The notes under the pieces: generated by a model
The model's database searches: none
Seen by the model: only the letters and a program-made list of their open reading frames with translations
What the model was told of the DNA's origin: nothing
Shown: positions 8,685 through 18,542 of the stretch, in pieces
Numbering within the stretch: the stretch's first letter is position 1
How the letters are laid out: each line of letters opens with the position of its first letter
Made by a program: the position numbers and the translations under genes
DNA from: DASQEH01 sp963765725
Lineage (GTDB): Bacteria; Actinomycetota; Actinomycetes; Propionibacteriales; Nocardioidaceae
Length of the DNA stretch: 64,000 nt
NCBI GenBank assembly: GCA_963765725.1
Contig: CAVXXI010000001.1
Location: forward strand, 434,001-498,000
Direction of reading: 5' to 3'

Positions 8685-10163
8685 GTGTCACCTCGCCGCC
8701 GTTCTCGACTGCGCTCCGCGCTGGCCAGGGCCCTGGCCGGGTGCGTACTCGTGGCGCTGTGCGCGGCCGCTGCCACCACCGGGACCGCCGCTACTCGTGC
8801 GCCCATCGCCGCCCCACGCCCCAACGTCATCTTGATCCTGACCGACGACCAGAGCCTTACGGACATGTCGGTGATGCGCCACGTGCGGGCGCGACTCGGT
8901 CAGCGGGGAACCACCTTCACGCACGCCTACTCGCCGTACCCGCTGTGCTGCCCGGCGAGAGCGACCCTGCTGACGGGGCAGTACGCCCACAACCACCACG
9001 TCTTCGGCAACCTGCCTCCCTACGGCGGCTTCCAGGCGTTCGACGACACCAACACCTTGCCGCTGTGGCTGCAAGGTGGCGGCTACTCGACAGCGATGCT
9101 CGGGAAGTACCTGAACGGCTACCCGACGCCGGGTGAGGAGACCTACGAACCGCCGGGCTGGGACACCTGGCGGGTCCCCGTCGCGGGGATCTACGACTAC
9201 CGGCGCTGGACGCTCAACGTCAACGGCAGGCTCGTACCGTACTCGGGCACGTACGAGACCGACTTCGTCGCGCAGGAGGCAAGCGCCCTCGTCAAGGCGT
9301 ACGCCGCGAAGAAGAAGCCCTACTTCCTGTGGGCGGGATTCCTGGCGCCGCACTGGGGCCGACCATGGGACCTCGGCGATCCCCACCTGCCGACCGCCCA
9401 TCCGTCGCCGCGGTACCGCGGCACGCTCGCGAACGTCCGGTTGCCCGCGAAGAGGAGCATCAACGAAGTCGACGTCAGCGACAAGCCGCAGTTCATCCAG
9501 GACTCGCCGATCAAGCCCTGGTACGCCCTGCGCCAGGTCAACGAGCAGCGGCTCGAGTCGCTGCTGTCGGTCGACGACGCCGTCAACGCGATCATGAACG
9601 CTGTCAAGGCGAGCGGCGAGGCCGACAACACCCTGGTGATCTTCACCTCCGACAACGGCTACCTCATCGGGGAGCACCGACGGGTCGGCAAGGACATCGG
9701 CTACGAGGAGGCCACCCGGGTACCGCTGGTCATCGCCGGCCCGGGCTTCGAGACCGGTCAGACGCGCGACCAGAAGGTGACCCTCGCCGACATCGCCCCG
9801 ACCATCGCCCAGGAGGCGGGCGTGAAGCCGCGGCTGGTCGAGGACGGCAAGCCGTTGACCCCGATCGCCGCCGACCCGCGGACTCCCGACACCCGTACGG
9901 TCCTGCTGGAGGGCGGACCGACGAAGGCCGACCCCACTCGCTGGTACACCGGCATCCACACCAACCGCTTCGTCTACGTCGAGTACCGCACGAGCGGCGA
10001 GAGGGAGCTGTACGACCTCAGGCGCGACCCGGAGCAGCTGCGCAACCTCGACGTCCGGTCACCCGGCAGCGCCGAGGAGGCGAAGCTCGCCCGGGCGCTG
10101 GCCACGCTGCGCACCTGCGCGGGCAGGGTGTGCCGGGAAAGTGTCACCGAGCTGGCGCACTGA
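8685..10163 (+). CDS. Secreted sulfatase (formylglycine-dependent)
   Basis: A protein of 492 residues. Residues 1-37 form a signal peptide: an Arg-rich start, then a hydrophobic ALAGCVLVALCAAAATTG stretch. The mature domain starts with the metal-binding NVILILTDDQ. The sulfatase signature CxPxR is C88-C89-P90-A91-R92, followed by ATLLTGQYAHNHHV; Cys88 would be converted to formylglycine. TSDNGYLIGEH near residue 325 supplies further metal ligands. Related enzymes remove sulfate from glycans or aryl esters outside the membrane; the substrate is unknown. The GTG start has AAAGGAGT directly upstream (8673-8680). The 107-bp gap before it holds a small CGCCTA/TAGGCG dyad (8641-8667). No maturase gene for formylglycine is in this window. 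Confidence 0.88.
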   Translation: MSPRRRSRLRSALARALAGCVLVALCAAAATTGTAATRAPIAAPRPNVILILTDDQSLTDMSVMRHVRARLGQRGTTFTHAYSPYPLCCPARATLLTGQYAHNHHVFGNLPPYGGFQAFDDTNTLPLWLQGGGYSTAMLGKYLNGYPTPGEETYEPPGWDTWRVPVAGIYDYRRWTLNVNGRLVPYSGTYETDFVAQEASALVKAYAAKKKPYFLWAGFLAPHWGRPWDLGDPHLPTAHPSPRYRGTLANVRLPAKRSINEVDVSDKPQFIQDSPIKPWYALRQVNEQRLESLLSVDDAVNAIMNAVKASGEADNTLVIFTSDNGYLIGEHRRVGKDIGYEEATRVPLVIAGPGFETGQTRDQKVTLADIAPTIAQEAGVKPRLVEDGKPLTPIAADPRTPDTRTVLLEGGPTKADPTRWYTGIHTNRFVYVEYRTSGERELYDLRRDPEQLRNLDVRSPGSAEEAKLARALATLRTCAGRVCRESVTELAH

Positions 10164-10184
10164 CCGCGCGGGGCACCGCTGGCG

Positions 10185-11567
10185 TCAGTGCCCCCCGACG
10201 AACGGTGCCACCGCCCGGGCCAGCATGCTCTGCCTGCCGGTCAGCCGCTCCTCGTGGTCGGCCGCGGTCATGGCACGCAGGCCGGCGTTGACACCCACCC
10301 ACCGCAGCGGCTCGGGCTCCCAACGCCGGGACCGGTGGTTGACCCACGGCAGCCCGACCAGCTCGGAGTCCGTTCCGGTGACCAGGTCCGCGAGCGTCCG
10401 CCCTGCGAGGTTCGTCGTGCTGACGCCGTCGCCGACGTAGCCTCCCGCCCAGCCGATGCCCGTCGCGCGGTCGAGCCCGACGGACGCCATCCAGTCGCGG
10501 GCGATGCCGAGCGGCCCACCCCACGAGTGGGTGAAATCGTGCCCGCGGACGGCCGGGAAGAGGTCGATCAGCGTGTCGCGCAGCGCGCCGAAGACCGTGG
10601 CGTTGCGGTCGTACTCCGGCTCGACGCTCGACGAGAAGTGGTACGGCGCGCCCCTGCCCCCGAAGACGAGCCGGTCGTCGGCGCTGCGCTGACCGTAGAT
10701 GACGAGGTGCCGGTGGTCGGAGAAGGTCGGGCGGCCGGCCAGGCCGATCTCGTCCCAGACGCTCGGCGGCAGTGGGGCCGTCGCCACGATGAGGGAGTAC
10801 ACGGGGATCACGGCCCGCTTGAGCCCCTCGAGCCCGGGGGTGAAGCCTTCCGTCGCCCGCACGACGTACTGCGCCCGGACCCGCCCGTGCTCGGTACGTA
10901 CGATGCTGGGCGCGATCGCGTCGACGCGGGTGTGCTCGTACACGTTGACGCCTCGTGCCTCGACCACGCGGGCGAGCGCACGCACGAGCTTCGCGGGCTG
11001 GATCCGTGCGCAGTGCGGCGTGTACGTCGCGCCCAGGGCACGGGTGGCCCGGACGTGGTCGGCCGCTTCGTGGGGGTCGAGCAGTCGGATGTCGTCCTCC
11101 GTGTCGCCCCACGCGTACGCCGTCTCGACCTCCGCACGGGCCCGGGCGAGCTGCACCTCGGTACGCGCGAGCACCACGGTGCCGCCCTTGTGGAAGTCGC
11201 AGTCGATCCCCTCGGCGGCGGCGACGCGACCCACCTCGTCGACGGTTCCGCGCATGGCTGCGGTCAGGGCGAGGGCCTTGGCGCGAGACGAGCCCGGAAG
11301 CGACGCCAGCCGAGCCCGGGACACCGGGAACAGCGCGGACGCCCACCCGCCGTTGCGCCCGGACGCGCCGAAGCCGGCGACCTCCCTCTCGAGCACGGCC
11401 ACCCGCAGCGACGGGTCGCGCTCGGTGAGGTAGTACGCCGTCCACAGGCCGGTGAGGCCCGCGCCGACGACGGCGACGTCGACGTCGAGGTCGCCGGGCA
11501 GTGCCGGGCGCGGCAGCAGCTCGTCGCCGCTGTCCTCCAGCCACAACGAGATGTCTGAGTAGGTCAC
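10185..11567 (-). CDS. FAD-dependent amine oxidoreductase (DAO family, PuuB-like)
   Basis: A protein of 460 residues with an N-terminal dinucleotide-binding fold, VVGAGLTGLWTAYYL (Gly35, 37, 40), and FGASGRNGGW, the second FAD-contact motif common to DAO-type oxidases. The C-terminal IGWAGGYVGDGVSTTNLAGR closes the flavin site. Such proteins oxidise amine or amino-acid C-N bonds; relatives next to Pot transporters include gamma-glutamylputrescine oxidase. It is the last gene of the potABCD-lrp operon, so a polyamine-derived substrate is likely. The start is a GTG at 11567 whose GTGA overlaps the lrp stop; a longer frame to 11693 would run inside lrp and lacks family similarity. It is convergent with the sulfatase, 21 bp away. 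Confidence 0.85.
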   Translation of the reverse strand: MTYSDISLWLEDSGDELLPRPALPGDLDVDVAVVGAGLTGLWTAYYLTERDPSLRVAVLEREVAGFGASGRNGGWASALFPVSRARLASLPGSSRAKALALTAAMRGTVDEVGRVAAAEGIDCDFHKGGTVVLARTEVQLARARAEVETAYAWGDTEDDIRLLDPHEAADHVRATRALGATYTPHCARIQPAKLVRALARVVEARGVNVYEHTRVDAIAPSIVRTEHGRVRAQYVVRATEGFTPGLEGLKRAVIPVYSLIVATAPLPPSVWDEIGLAGRPTFSDHRHLVIYGQRSADDRLVFGGRGAPYHFSSSVEPEYDRNATVFGALRDTLIDLFPAVRGHDFTHSWGGPLGIARDWMASVGLDRATGIGWAGGYVGDGVSTTNLAGRTLADLVTGTDSELVGLPWVNHRSRRWEPEPLRWVGVNAGLRAMTAADHEERLTGRQSMLARAVAPFVGGH

Positions 11568-12037
11568 CGAACTCCCCACGAGTAGGTCTGTTTGTGCAGC
11601 TTGAGGTAGACGAACGACTCCGTGCTCCGTACCCCGGCGATCGCCCGGATACGCTTCGAGAGCAGCTCCAGCAGGTGGTCGTCGCTCTCGCACACGACCT
11701 CGACGATGATGTCGAACGACCCGGCCGTCACGATGACGTAGTCGATCTCCGCCATCCTCGCCAGCGCGTCGGCGATCGGCTCGACGTCGCCCTCGGCGCG
11801 GATCCCGATCATCGCCTGCCGGGCGAAGCCGAGCTGGAGCGGGTCGGTCACGGCGACGATCTGCATCACGCCGCTGTCGAGCAGGCGCTGTACGCGCTGC
11901 CGCACGGCCGCCTCGGACAGCCCGACGGCCTTCCCGATCGTGGCGTACGGCATCCGGCCGTCCTTCTGCAGCTGCTCGATGATGCCCTTGGAGACGTCGT
12001 CGAGGTGCGGGGGTGAGCCTCCCGTCCGCGATGCCAC
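11564..12037 (-). CDS. Lrp/AsnC-family transcriptional regulator
   Basis: A protein of 157 residues. The N-terminal helix-turn-helix is about residues 13-65 (IIEQLQKDGRMPYATIGKAVGLSEAAVRQRVQRLL). The C-terminal RAM ligand-binding domain follows, with ITAGSFD-type GSFDIIVEVVC. It is a clear paralogue of the Lrp gene at 16390, with which it shares GLSEAAVR, TAGSFD and HK-YxW features. It lies in the pot operon between the permease and the FAD oxidoreductase, so it probably senses a nitrogen compound and controls this operon. The gene begins two bases after the permease stop and overlaps the oxidoreductase start. Confidence 0.9.
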   Translation of the reverse strand: MASRTGGSPPHLDDVSKGIIEQLQKDGRMPYATIGKAVGLSEAAVRQRVQRLLDSGVMQIVAVTDPLQLGFARQAMIGIRAEGDVEPIADALARMAEIDYVIVTAGSFDIIVEVVCESDDHLLELLSKRIRAIAGVRSTESFVYLKLHKQTYSWGVR

Positions 12038-12038
12038 G

Positions 12039-12962
12039 TCAGCCCAGCCCCAGGGACGCGCCGAGCCCCTTGGCCGGCTCCTGCACAGGTCCGGCGTTCG
12101 TGACGCGCGAGCGGCGCAGGACCAGCCCCGTGACGGTGATCACCGCGATGGTCACACCCAGCATGATGGTGGCCAGGGCGTTCACCGACGGCGTGATCCC
12201 GAACCGCACCGCCGAGTACAGCACGATCGGCCAGGTGTTCGTGGTCCCGTTGGTGAAGGCCGGCAGCACGTAGTCGTCGAACGAGAAGGTGAACGACAGC
12301 AACAGGGCCGCGACAATGGCCGGCAGCAGCCGCGGGAGGGTGATCTGGCGGAATGTGGACAGTCGTCCGGATCCGAGGTCGTAGCCGGCCTCCTCGAGCG
12401 TGTCGCCCATTCCGACGAAGCGCGCCCGGATCACGAGCATCGCCAGGGACGCGTTGAAGACGATCTGCCCCAGCAGGATCGTCCACGGCCCGAGAGCGGG
12501 GAAGAAGGGCACGTAGCGGGGCAGCTGGACGAAGAAGATCAGCGAGGCGACGGCGATCACGATCTCAGGGACGACGAGCGTGAGGTAGACGATCGCGTCG
12601 AACGGCACCCGCATCCAGCTGCGCATCCTCGCCAGCGCGAGAGCGGCGCACAGCCCGAGGATCGTCGAGATGACGGCCGATGCGGCTCCGAGCTTGATGC
12701 TCGTCGCGATCGCCGGGATGTACGTCGGGTCGTGCAGTCCCTTGCTGAACCAGCACGTGGTGAAGCCGTTCCACACGGTCAGGTTGCCGAGCTGCGTCGG
12801 AGGGATGTTGCAGAGGTTGGACCCGTGGTAGGCAGCGATCGCACTGTCGGAGGGCTTGTTGAACGCGAAGAGGACCATGACCGCGATCGGCAGGTACAAG
12901 AACACGAAGACGCAGACCGCCCACGCTGCGAAGCCCCGTTTGGCGCTGACGACCTTAGGCAC
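12039..12962 (-). CDS. potC: Polyamine ABC transporter permease, PotC-like
   Basis: A protein of 307 residues with six predicted membrane spans. The EAA loop that docks on the ATPase is EEAGYDLGSGRLSTFRQITLPRLLPAI. The segment LLLSFTFSFDDYVLPAFTNG matches PotC-type permeases, which follow a consensus FSFDDF. A segment of about 50 residues between the first two spans (AYHGSNLCNIPPTQ...) holds three cysteines and is longer than in E. coli PotC; its role is unknown. The start overlaps the upstream potB frame by 8 bp. With potA, potB and potD it forms one importer for putrescine/spermidine-like compounds, by family. Confidence 0.88.
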   Translation of the reverse strand: MPKVVSAKRGFAAWAVCVFVFLYLPIAVMVLFAFNKPSDSAIAAYHGSNLCNIPPTQLGNLTVWNGFTTCWFSKGLHDPTYIPAIATSIKLGAASAVISTILGLCAALALARMRSWMRVPFDAIVYLTLVVPEIVIAVASLIFFVQLPRYVPFFPALGPWTILLGQIVFNASLAMLVIRARFVGMGDTLEEAGYDLGSGRLSTFRQITLPRLLPAIVAALLLSFTFSFDDYVLPAFTNGTTNTWPIVLYSAVRFGITPSVNALATIMLGVTIAVITVTGLVLRRSRVTNAGPVQEPAKGLGASLGLG

Positions 12963-13829
12963 CGAACCGTTCCTCCTTGGTCGCGAGGACGATGTAGACG
13001 GCCACGAAGACAGACAGGGCGATCATGAGGCTGATGGACATCGCCGACCCGAACGGCTGGTTCTGGGCAGAGTTGAACTGGTCGCCGATGACGTTGCCGA
13101 CGAACTCGTACTTACCGCCGCCGAGGATGTTGGGGATGATGTACTCCCCGCACATCGGGATGAAGACGAGCAGCGCGCCGGTGACGATTCCCGGCAGCGT
13201 GAGGCGGAACGTGATCTGGCGGAACGCGCTGACCGGGTGCGACCCAGGTCGCCGGCGGCCTCGATGAGCGACCAGTCCATCCGCTCGAGCGAGGCGAAGA
13301 CGGGGATGATGAACAGCGGCAGGTAGTTGTACACCAGCCCGACGGCGACGGCGTACTTCGTGTACATGATGTTGATGCCCAGGTACTTCGCCAGGTAGCC
13401 GTGGGAGTCGAGGATGATCTTCAGGGCGTAGGTCCGGATCAGGAACGACGTCCAGAACGGCACCAGCACGAGTACCAGCGCGAGCATCTTGTACGTCGAC
13501 AGGTGCCGCGCCATCCAGTACGCGATCGGGTACCCGACGATGATCGTCAGGATCGACCCGGTCGCCGCCATCACCAGTGTCCGCTCGAAGATGCGCAGCC
13601 AGAGCGAGTCGGTGACGAGGCCGTACTGGGAGGTGTCGAACCCATAGCTGATCGAGTTGAACCCGGTCTGGGTGGCCAGCGAGAACGCGACCAGGATCGC
13701 GAGCGGGCCGAGGAAGAAGATCGCGTAGTAGATCAGTGACGGCGATGTCAGCCAGGCCGGATATCGCGGGTTGAAGGACCGGCGCTTCCGGGTGCGCTCC
13801 TCGGGCAGCGCCTTGGTCGCGCCCGCCAT
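12955..13829 (-). pseudogene. potB: Polyamine ABC transporter permease, PotB-like, with one-base frameshift
   Basis: The coding signal is in two frames. From the ATG at 13829 it runs to SLIEAAGDLG and then falls into nonsense rich in Arg and Ser. The expected continuation, SHPVSAFRQITFRLTLPGIVTG...MCGEYIIPNILGGG, is in the next frame and ends at 12955. One extra base in the C run at 13243-13245 restores one frame of 291 residues with the EAA loop intact, so a base is missing there. The break lies inside the loop that contacts PotA, so a true mutation would inactivate the importer. Flanking genes overlap it normally (1 bp with potD, 8 bp with potC) and look intact, so sequencing error is the simpler reading. 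Confidence 0.85.
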
Positions 13830-15062
13830 CAGCCGGCGCGGAACTGCGTGTAGATCTGGGTCCGCTGCTGCACGACCTTCGGGCTGACGTTGAGGATGTA
13901 GTGGTAGTTGTCGGCGTAGCTGCTCGGCACGTTGAAGATCGGGTCCTGGCCGAACGATGCCGGGAGCTTCGACAGCGCCGAGGGGATCGGGATGCCGTAG
14001 CTGTGGTACTCCATCTCCGTCACCGCGACCGAGGGGGTGAGCAGCCAGTTGATCCACGCGTGCGCCGCGACCGGGTGGGGGGCGGTCGTCGGGATGCACC
14101 AGTTGTCGGACCAGATCTCCGAGGCCCCGTGCAGGAGGACTGCGGTGATGTCGCCCTCCTTGCGGCCCTGGACGATCCGGCGCACGTCGCCGTTCCAGGC
14201 CTGACTGAGGATGATCTTGCCGGCGATCGCGTCGTCGATCAGCGACGACGACGAGATCGTGGTCACGCCCTTGCGGATGGACATCAAGAAGTCCGTGACC
14301 TTGTTGAAGTCCGCGGCGCTGTCGGTGTTGGGGTCGAGGCCGAGCGCCATCAGCGCCAGCGGCACGACCTCCTCGGCCCCGTCGAGGACGTTGGTGCGCC
14401 CCTTGCTGACGTACTTGGGCAGCAGCTTGTAGAACTCGAGCATCGTCGTGGGGCGCTCGGTCACGATCTTGTTGTTGTAGAAGATCATCGTGATGCCGTA
14501 GTCCTTGATGACGTGGTACTTGCCGGTCGGGTCGTACGACGCCTTCTTGAACTTCGGGTCGAGGAACTTGATGTTGGGGATCAGGGAGAAGTCGAGCGCC
14601 ATCAGCTTGTTCTCCTGGATCAGCTGGGCGACGGCGTTCTGGCTCGGGACGATGATGTCGTACGTGGTCCCGCCGGCGTTCAGCTTCGCCAGCAGCTCGT
14701 CGTTCGACGAGTAGTACGTCTCGTGGATCTTCAGTCCGGCCTTGGACTCGGCCGGCAGCTGCATGAACTTCTTGTACGTCGAGGGGTCGTCGTACTCCGA
14801 CCAGTTGAAGATCTCCAGGTGGTTCTCGACCGGCTTGCCCTTCAGCGAGGACGCGCCGCCTGCCTGCGTGTTGGAACCGCCGCCTCCGCCGCTGGACGTC
14901 GACGTGCTGCCGCAGGCGGCCGTCAGCAGCAGCATGCCGCTGAGCCCGAGCGCCTCCCGACGCGACATCCGGCGGCCGGCCGCCTGCTCGACGCGTCGAT
15001 GGATCCCGTCGAGCTTCTTCTTGGTCGAGACGGGAGCGATGAGGTTCAGGGTCTCGGGCTTG

Positions 15063-15070
<8 letters not shown>
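13829..15070 (-). CDS. potD: Polyamine-binding lipoprotein, PotD-like
   Basis: A protein of 413 residues. An unusually long N-terminal region of about 35 residues precedes a twin-arginine-like segment RRMSRREALGLSG and a lipobox LTAAC (cysteine near residue 53), then a Ser/Gly linker. It should be exported, probably by Tat, and anchored on the outer face of the membrane. The mature part (LEIFNWSEYDDPSTYKKF, TTYDIIVPSQ, KDYGITMIFYN) matches spermidine/putrescine-binding proteins of ABC importers. Start ATG at 15070; the upstream potA gene ends 8 bp inside it, and potB starts on its stop codon. Affinity for putrescine versus spermidine cannot be told. Confidence 0.9.
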
Positions 15071-16199
<1,129 letters not shown>

Positions 16200-16315
16200 G
16201 CGTCAGGCCTCCAGCGGAGCTCGTCGGGCGCTGGTACCGCGGCGCCCGTGCTGCTGGGCGCACCCCCTGTTGCGTGAACCGGTGCCGAGGCGACAGACTG
16301 TCTCCTCTGCGGAGT

Positions 16316-16344
16316 AACGTACATCGTGATAAATGGTACGTCAA
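16316..16344 (-). promoter_or_regulatory. Promoter of the potA operon with overlapping inverted repeat
   Basis: On the minus strand TTGACG (16344-16339), a 17-bp spacer and TACGTT (16321-16316) make a good housekeeping-type promoter reading into potA. An inverted repeat, ACGTAC at 16317-16322 and GTACGT at 16336-16341 (13-bp gap), overlaps both hexamers. The sequence is AT-rich for this genome. A regulator bound there would block the pot promoter. The divergent Lrp gene starts 46 bp away and its own likely -10 (TACGCT, 16364-16369) is next to it. That Lrp protein is the obvious candidate, but binding is inferred. Confidence 0.6.
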
Positions 16345-16389
16345 CGTGCGATATTCGAACTGATACGCTGCGGAAATGAGGGGACTCGC

Positions 16390-16896
16390 ATGCGTATAGA
16401 TGATACCTCCCGGCGCATCCTGGAGATCCTCCAGCGCGACGGCCGCTGTCCGAATACCGTGATCGGCCGGGCTGTGGGCATATCGGAGGCCGCGGTCCGC
16501 GCGCGTATCCACGCCCTCACCGAGGCCGGCGTACTACAGATCGTCGGCCTGACCGACCCGAGCAACATGGGCTTCGGCGTCATCGCCATGATCGGCGTGC
16601 AGGCCAACAGCGACCTCAACCGGATCGCCGAGATGGTCTCGAGCTGGCAGGAGACGACCTACGTCGTCATCAGCGCCGGCAGCTTCGACCTGCTCATCGA
16701 GGTCGTGTGCAAGGACAACGCCGACCTGCTCGGGCTGGTGGAGCGGTTGCGCGCCGTCGACGGCGTCCGCACGTCGGAGACCTTCATCTACATCTCCCGG
16801 CACAAGCTCAACTACGCCTGGGCCTCCGGCGACGACGCGTTCCCGCCGACACGTCGCCCACGGCCCGGTTCGGTCGGCGTGTCGCTCACCGAATGA
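16390..16896 (+). CDS. Lrp/AsnC-family transcriptional regulator (divergent from pot operon)
   Basis: A protein of 168 residues: helix-turn-helix at about 6-55 (RRILEILQRDGRCPNTVIGRAVGISEAAVRARI) and RAM domain with ISAGSFDLLIEVVC. The last 20 residues after NYAWASGDD are Pro/Arg-rich and extend past the paralogue at 11564-12037. The ATG at 16390 is preceded by GAGGGG at 16378-16383; the frame is open back to 16333 but lacks a ribosome site. Placed head-to-head with the potA operon across a gap with an inverted-repeat operator, so it probably controls that operon and itself. Its 3' end overlaps the convergent glycosyltransferase gene by 11 bp. Confidence 0.9.
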   Translation: MRIDDTSRRILEILQRDGRCPNTVIGRAVGISEAAVRARIHALTEAGVLQIVGLTDPSNMGFGVIAMIGVQANSDLNRIAEMVSSWQETTYVVISAGSFDLLIEVVCKDNADLLGLVERLRAVDGVRTSETFIYISRHKLNYAWASGDDAFPPTRRPRPGSVGVSLTE

Positions 16897-18193
16897 CGTC
16901 TCGGCGGCCCCGCCCCAGCGTCTCGATCAGATCCGCTGCGCGGGTCACACCGTCGCGGGCCCTCGTCCGCCGCGACAGGCCCTCGAGCCGCGCCCTGAGG
17001 GACTGGTCGCGGAGCAGTCCGTCGATGGCGCCGGAGAGCTCCTCGGCGGAGCAGGTGTAGGTGTCGAGGCGTACGCCGACACCGGTCTCGTGCACCCGTT
17101 GCGCGTTGTCGTACTGGTCCCAGAAGAGCGGCAGCACGACCATCGGCTTCCCGAAGTGCAGCGCCTCGGTCGTCGTGTTGTTGCCGCCATGGGTGATGAC
17201 CAGGTCGACGAGAGGCAGGATCTGCGTCTGCGGCAGGAACTCCGCACCAACCATGTTGGGGGCGAGCTCGACCGAGTCGTGGCTGGGTCCGAGCGACACG
17301 ATGTACCGGTGTGGGGTGGTCGCGAGCATCGCGACGAGCCGCCGCATCAGGTCGACGTCGGCGCTGCCGAGCGACCCGAGCGACAGGTACACCAGTGCCG
17401 CGTCGGGATCGCCGAAGTCGGGCACGGTGAACGGCTCGCCGGGGGCGTCACGGACGCTGGAGTCCAGCCGCTGCCAGGTCGTGTCGAGTGGTCGGGCGTC
17501 GACGTAGTCGAGGTCCTCCGGGTACACATACAGGTTCAGGTCCGGGGACGCGTGGGTGAACTCCAGGTCGGGAAGTGCCGGCGCACCCTGCTCCTGCACC
17601 CAGGCGTTCCAGTCCTCCCACATCGGGCGATGAGTGCGGTCGAACTCGGCGCGGAACGCCGGCCACGTATCGGGTGAGTCCGCGGGCAGACCCGAGTAGG
17701 CCGGCGGGATCGTGTGGCCCGGGATCTCCAGCGGGTTGCAGGAGACGATCCGGACGAACGGCGCGTCGGTGGTCATCAGTGCGGGGAACGAGACGACGTT
17801 GTCCTCCACCACGACGTCGGGACGCACCTCGGCGAGGATCTCGCGCAGCCGGGGCTCGCAGTACATCGCCCCGTCGATCAGCGCCGCGAACGTCGGCTGG
17901 ACGAACCCGCTGACCTGCTCGATCGTCGGCCGTCGGAACACCGGCGCGGTGTCGCGAACGAAGTCCCTCCAGAACTGACCCGCGTCCTGGTCCGCTGCCT
18001 CCGGGGCGGGCGGCGCCAGGTCCACCATCTGCTCCTCGAAGCCCTGTGCCTCGAGCCGACCCCGCCACGACGACTCCGCGGCGAACACCACGCGGTGCCC
18101 CCGTCGGCGCAACACGTTGCCGATGCCGATGCAGTTGTTGGTCGGCCCGTACGCCGACTCGGGCATGAAGAGCACCGTCAGTGGGTTCGGCAT
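16886..18193 (-). CDS. MGT-family (UDP-glycosyltransferase-like) glycosyltransferase
   Basis: A protein of 435 residues of the GT-B fold, GT1 family. The N-terminal half (MPESAYGPTNNCIGIGNVLRRRGHRVVF) resembles macrolide and phenolic glycosyltransferases. The C-terminal donor site has VYLSLGSLGS, then LPLVDLVITHGGNNTTTEALHFGKPMVVLPLFWDQ, the PSPG-like box of this family. It probably moves a sugar from a nucleotide donor to a small hydrophobic acceptor, as in macrolide inactivation; the acceptor is unknown. No biosynthetic genes surround it. Its start faces the repeat array at 18237-18538. Confidence 0.85.
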   Translation of the reverse strand: MPNPLTVLFMPESAYGPTNNCIGIGNVLRRRGHRVVFAAESSWRGRLEAQGFEEQMVDLAPPAPEAADQDAGQFWRDFVRDTAPVFRRPTIEQVSGFVQPTFAALIDGAMYCEPRLREILAEVRPDVVVEDNVVSFPALMTTDAPFVRIVSCNPLEIPGHTIPPAYSGLPADSPDTWPAFRAEFDRTHRPMWEDWNAWVQEQGAPALPDLEFTHASPDLNLYVYPEDLDYVDARPLDTTWQRLDSSVRDAPGEPFTVPDFGDPDAALVYLSLGSLGSADVDLMRRLVAMLATTPHRYIVSLGPSHDSVELAPNMVGAEFLPQTQILPLVDLVITHGGNNTTTEALHFGKPMVVLPLFWDQYDNAQRVHETGVGVRLDTYTCSAEELSGAIDGLLRDQSLRARLEGLSRRTRARDGVTRAADLIETLGRGRRDVIR

Positions 18194-18236
18194 GGGGCCA
18201 ACCTATCCACCGCCGTCGACCGGCCAGAAACGTCTC

Positions 18237-18538
18237 GTCGACCGGGCGCAAATGCCCGGTCCAGTGGGCAGGAATGTCCTGCCGAGTGGGCGGGGATGTC
18301 GGGTCGAGTGGGCGGGGATGTCGGGTCGAGTGGGCGAGGATGTCCGGGTCGAGTGGGCGAGGATGTCCGGTCGAGTGGGCAGGATTGTCCGGTCGAGCGG
18401 GCAGTAGACGGTGCCCCGGTGCGCCTGCAGGTCTGACGGGGCCTCCGCCGACGAGACATCTGCGCCCGCTCGACCGAGCATCTGCGCCCGGTCGACGGAG
18501 CATTTGCGCCCGGTCGGCGGAGCATTTGCGCCCGGTCG
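18237..18538. repeat. 22-bp tandem array, forward block and inverted block (family A)
   Basis: The gap 18194-18542 has no gene. It holds eight head-to-tail units from 18237 to about 18411, based on GTCGAGTGGGCGGGGATG plus four bases. The period is 22 bp; one unit (18325-18347) has 23. After about 40 bp of unique sequence come four inverted units (18451-18538, each exactly 22 bp, core GAGCATTTGCGCCCGGTC). The inverted units match unit 1 best: CGACCGGGCGCAAATGC is identical in both. The two blocks could pair as a long imperfect hairpin. The gap lies upstream of the glycosyltransferase start and downstream of the DUF1697 stop, both minus-strand genes. There are no unique spacers between units, so this is not CRISPR. 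Confidence 0.9.
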
Positions 18539-18542
18539 GCGA

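Noticed and set aside
12955..13829. Programmed -1 ribosomal frameshift in potB
   Set aside because: The site (CTG GGT CGC) is not a slippery heptamer, no stimulatory structure is evident, and the second importer's potB has no shift.
18237..18538. Possible CRISPR array
   Set aside because: The units abut with no unique spacers, the period is 22 bp and no cas gene is present anywhere in the window.
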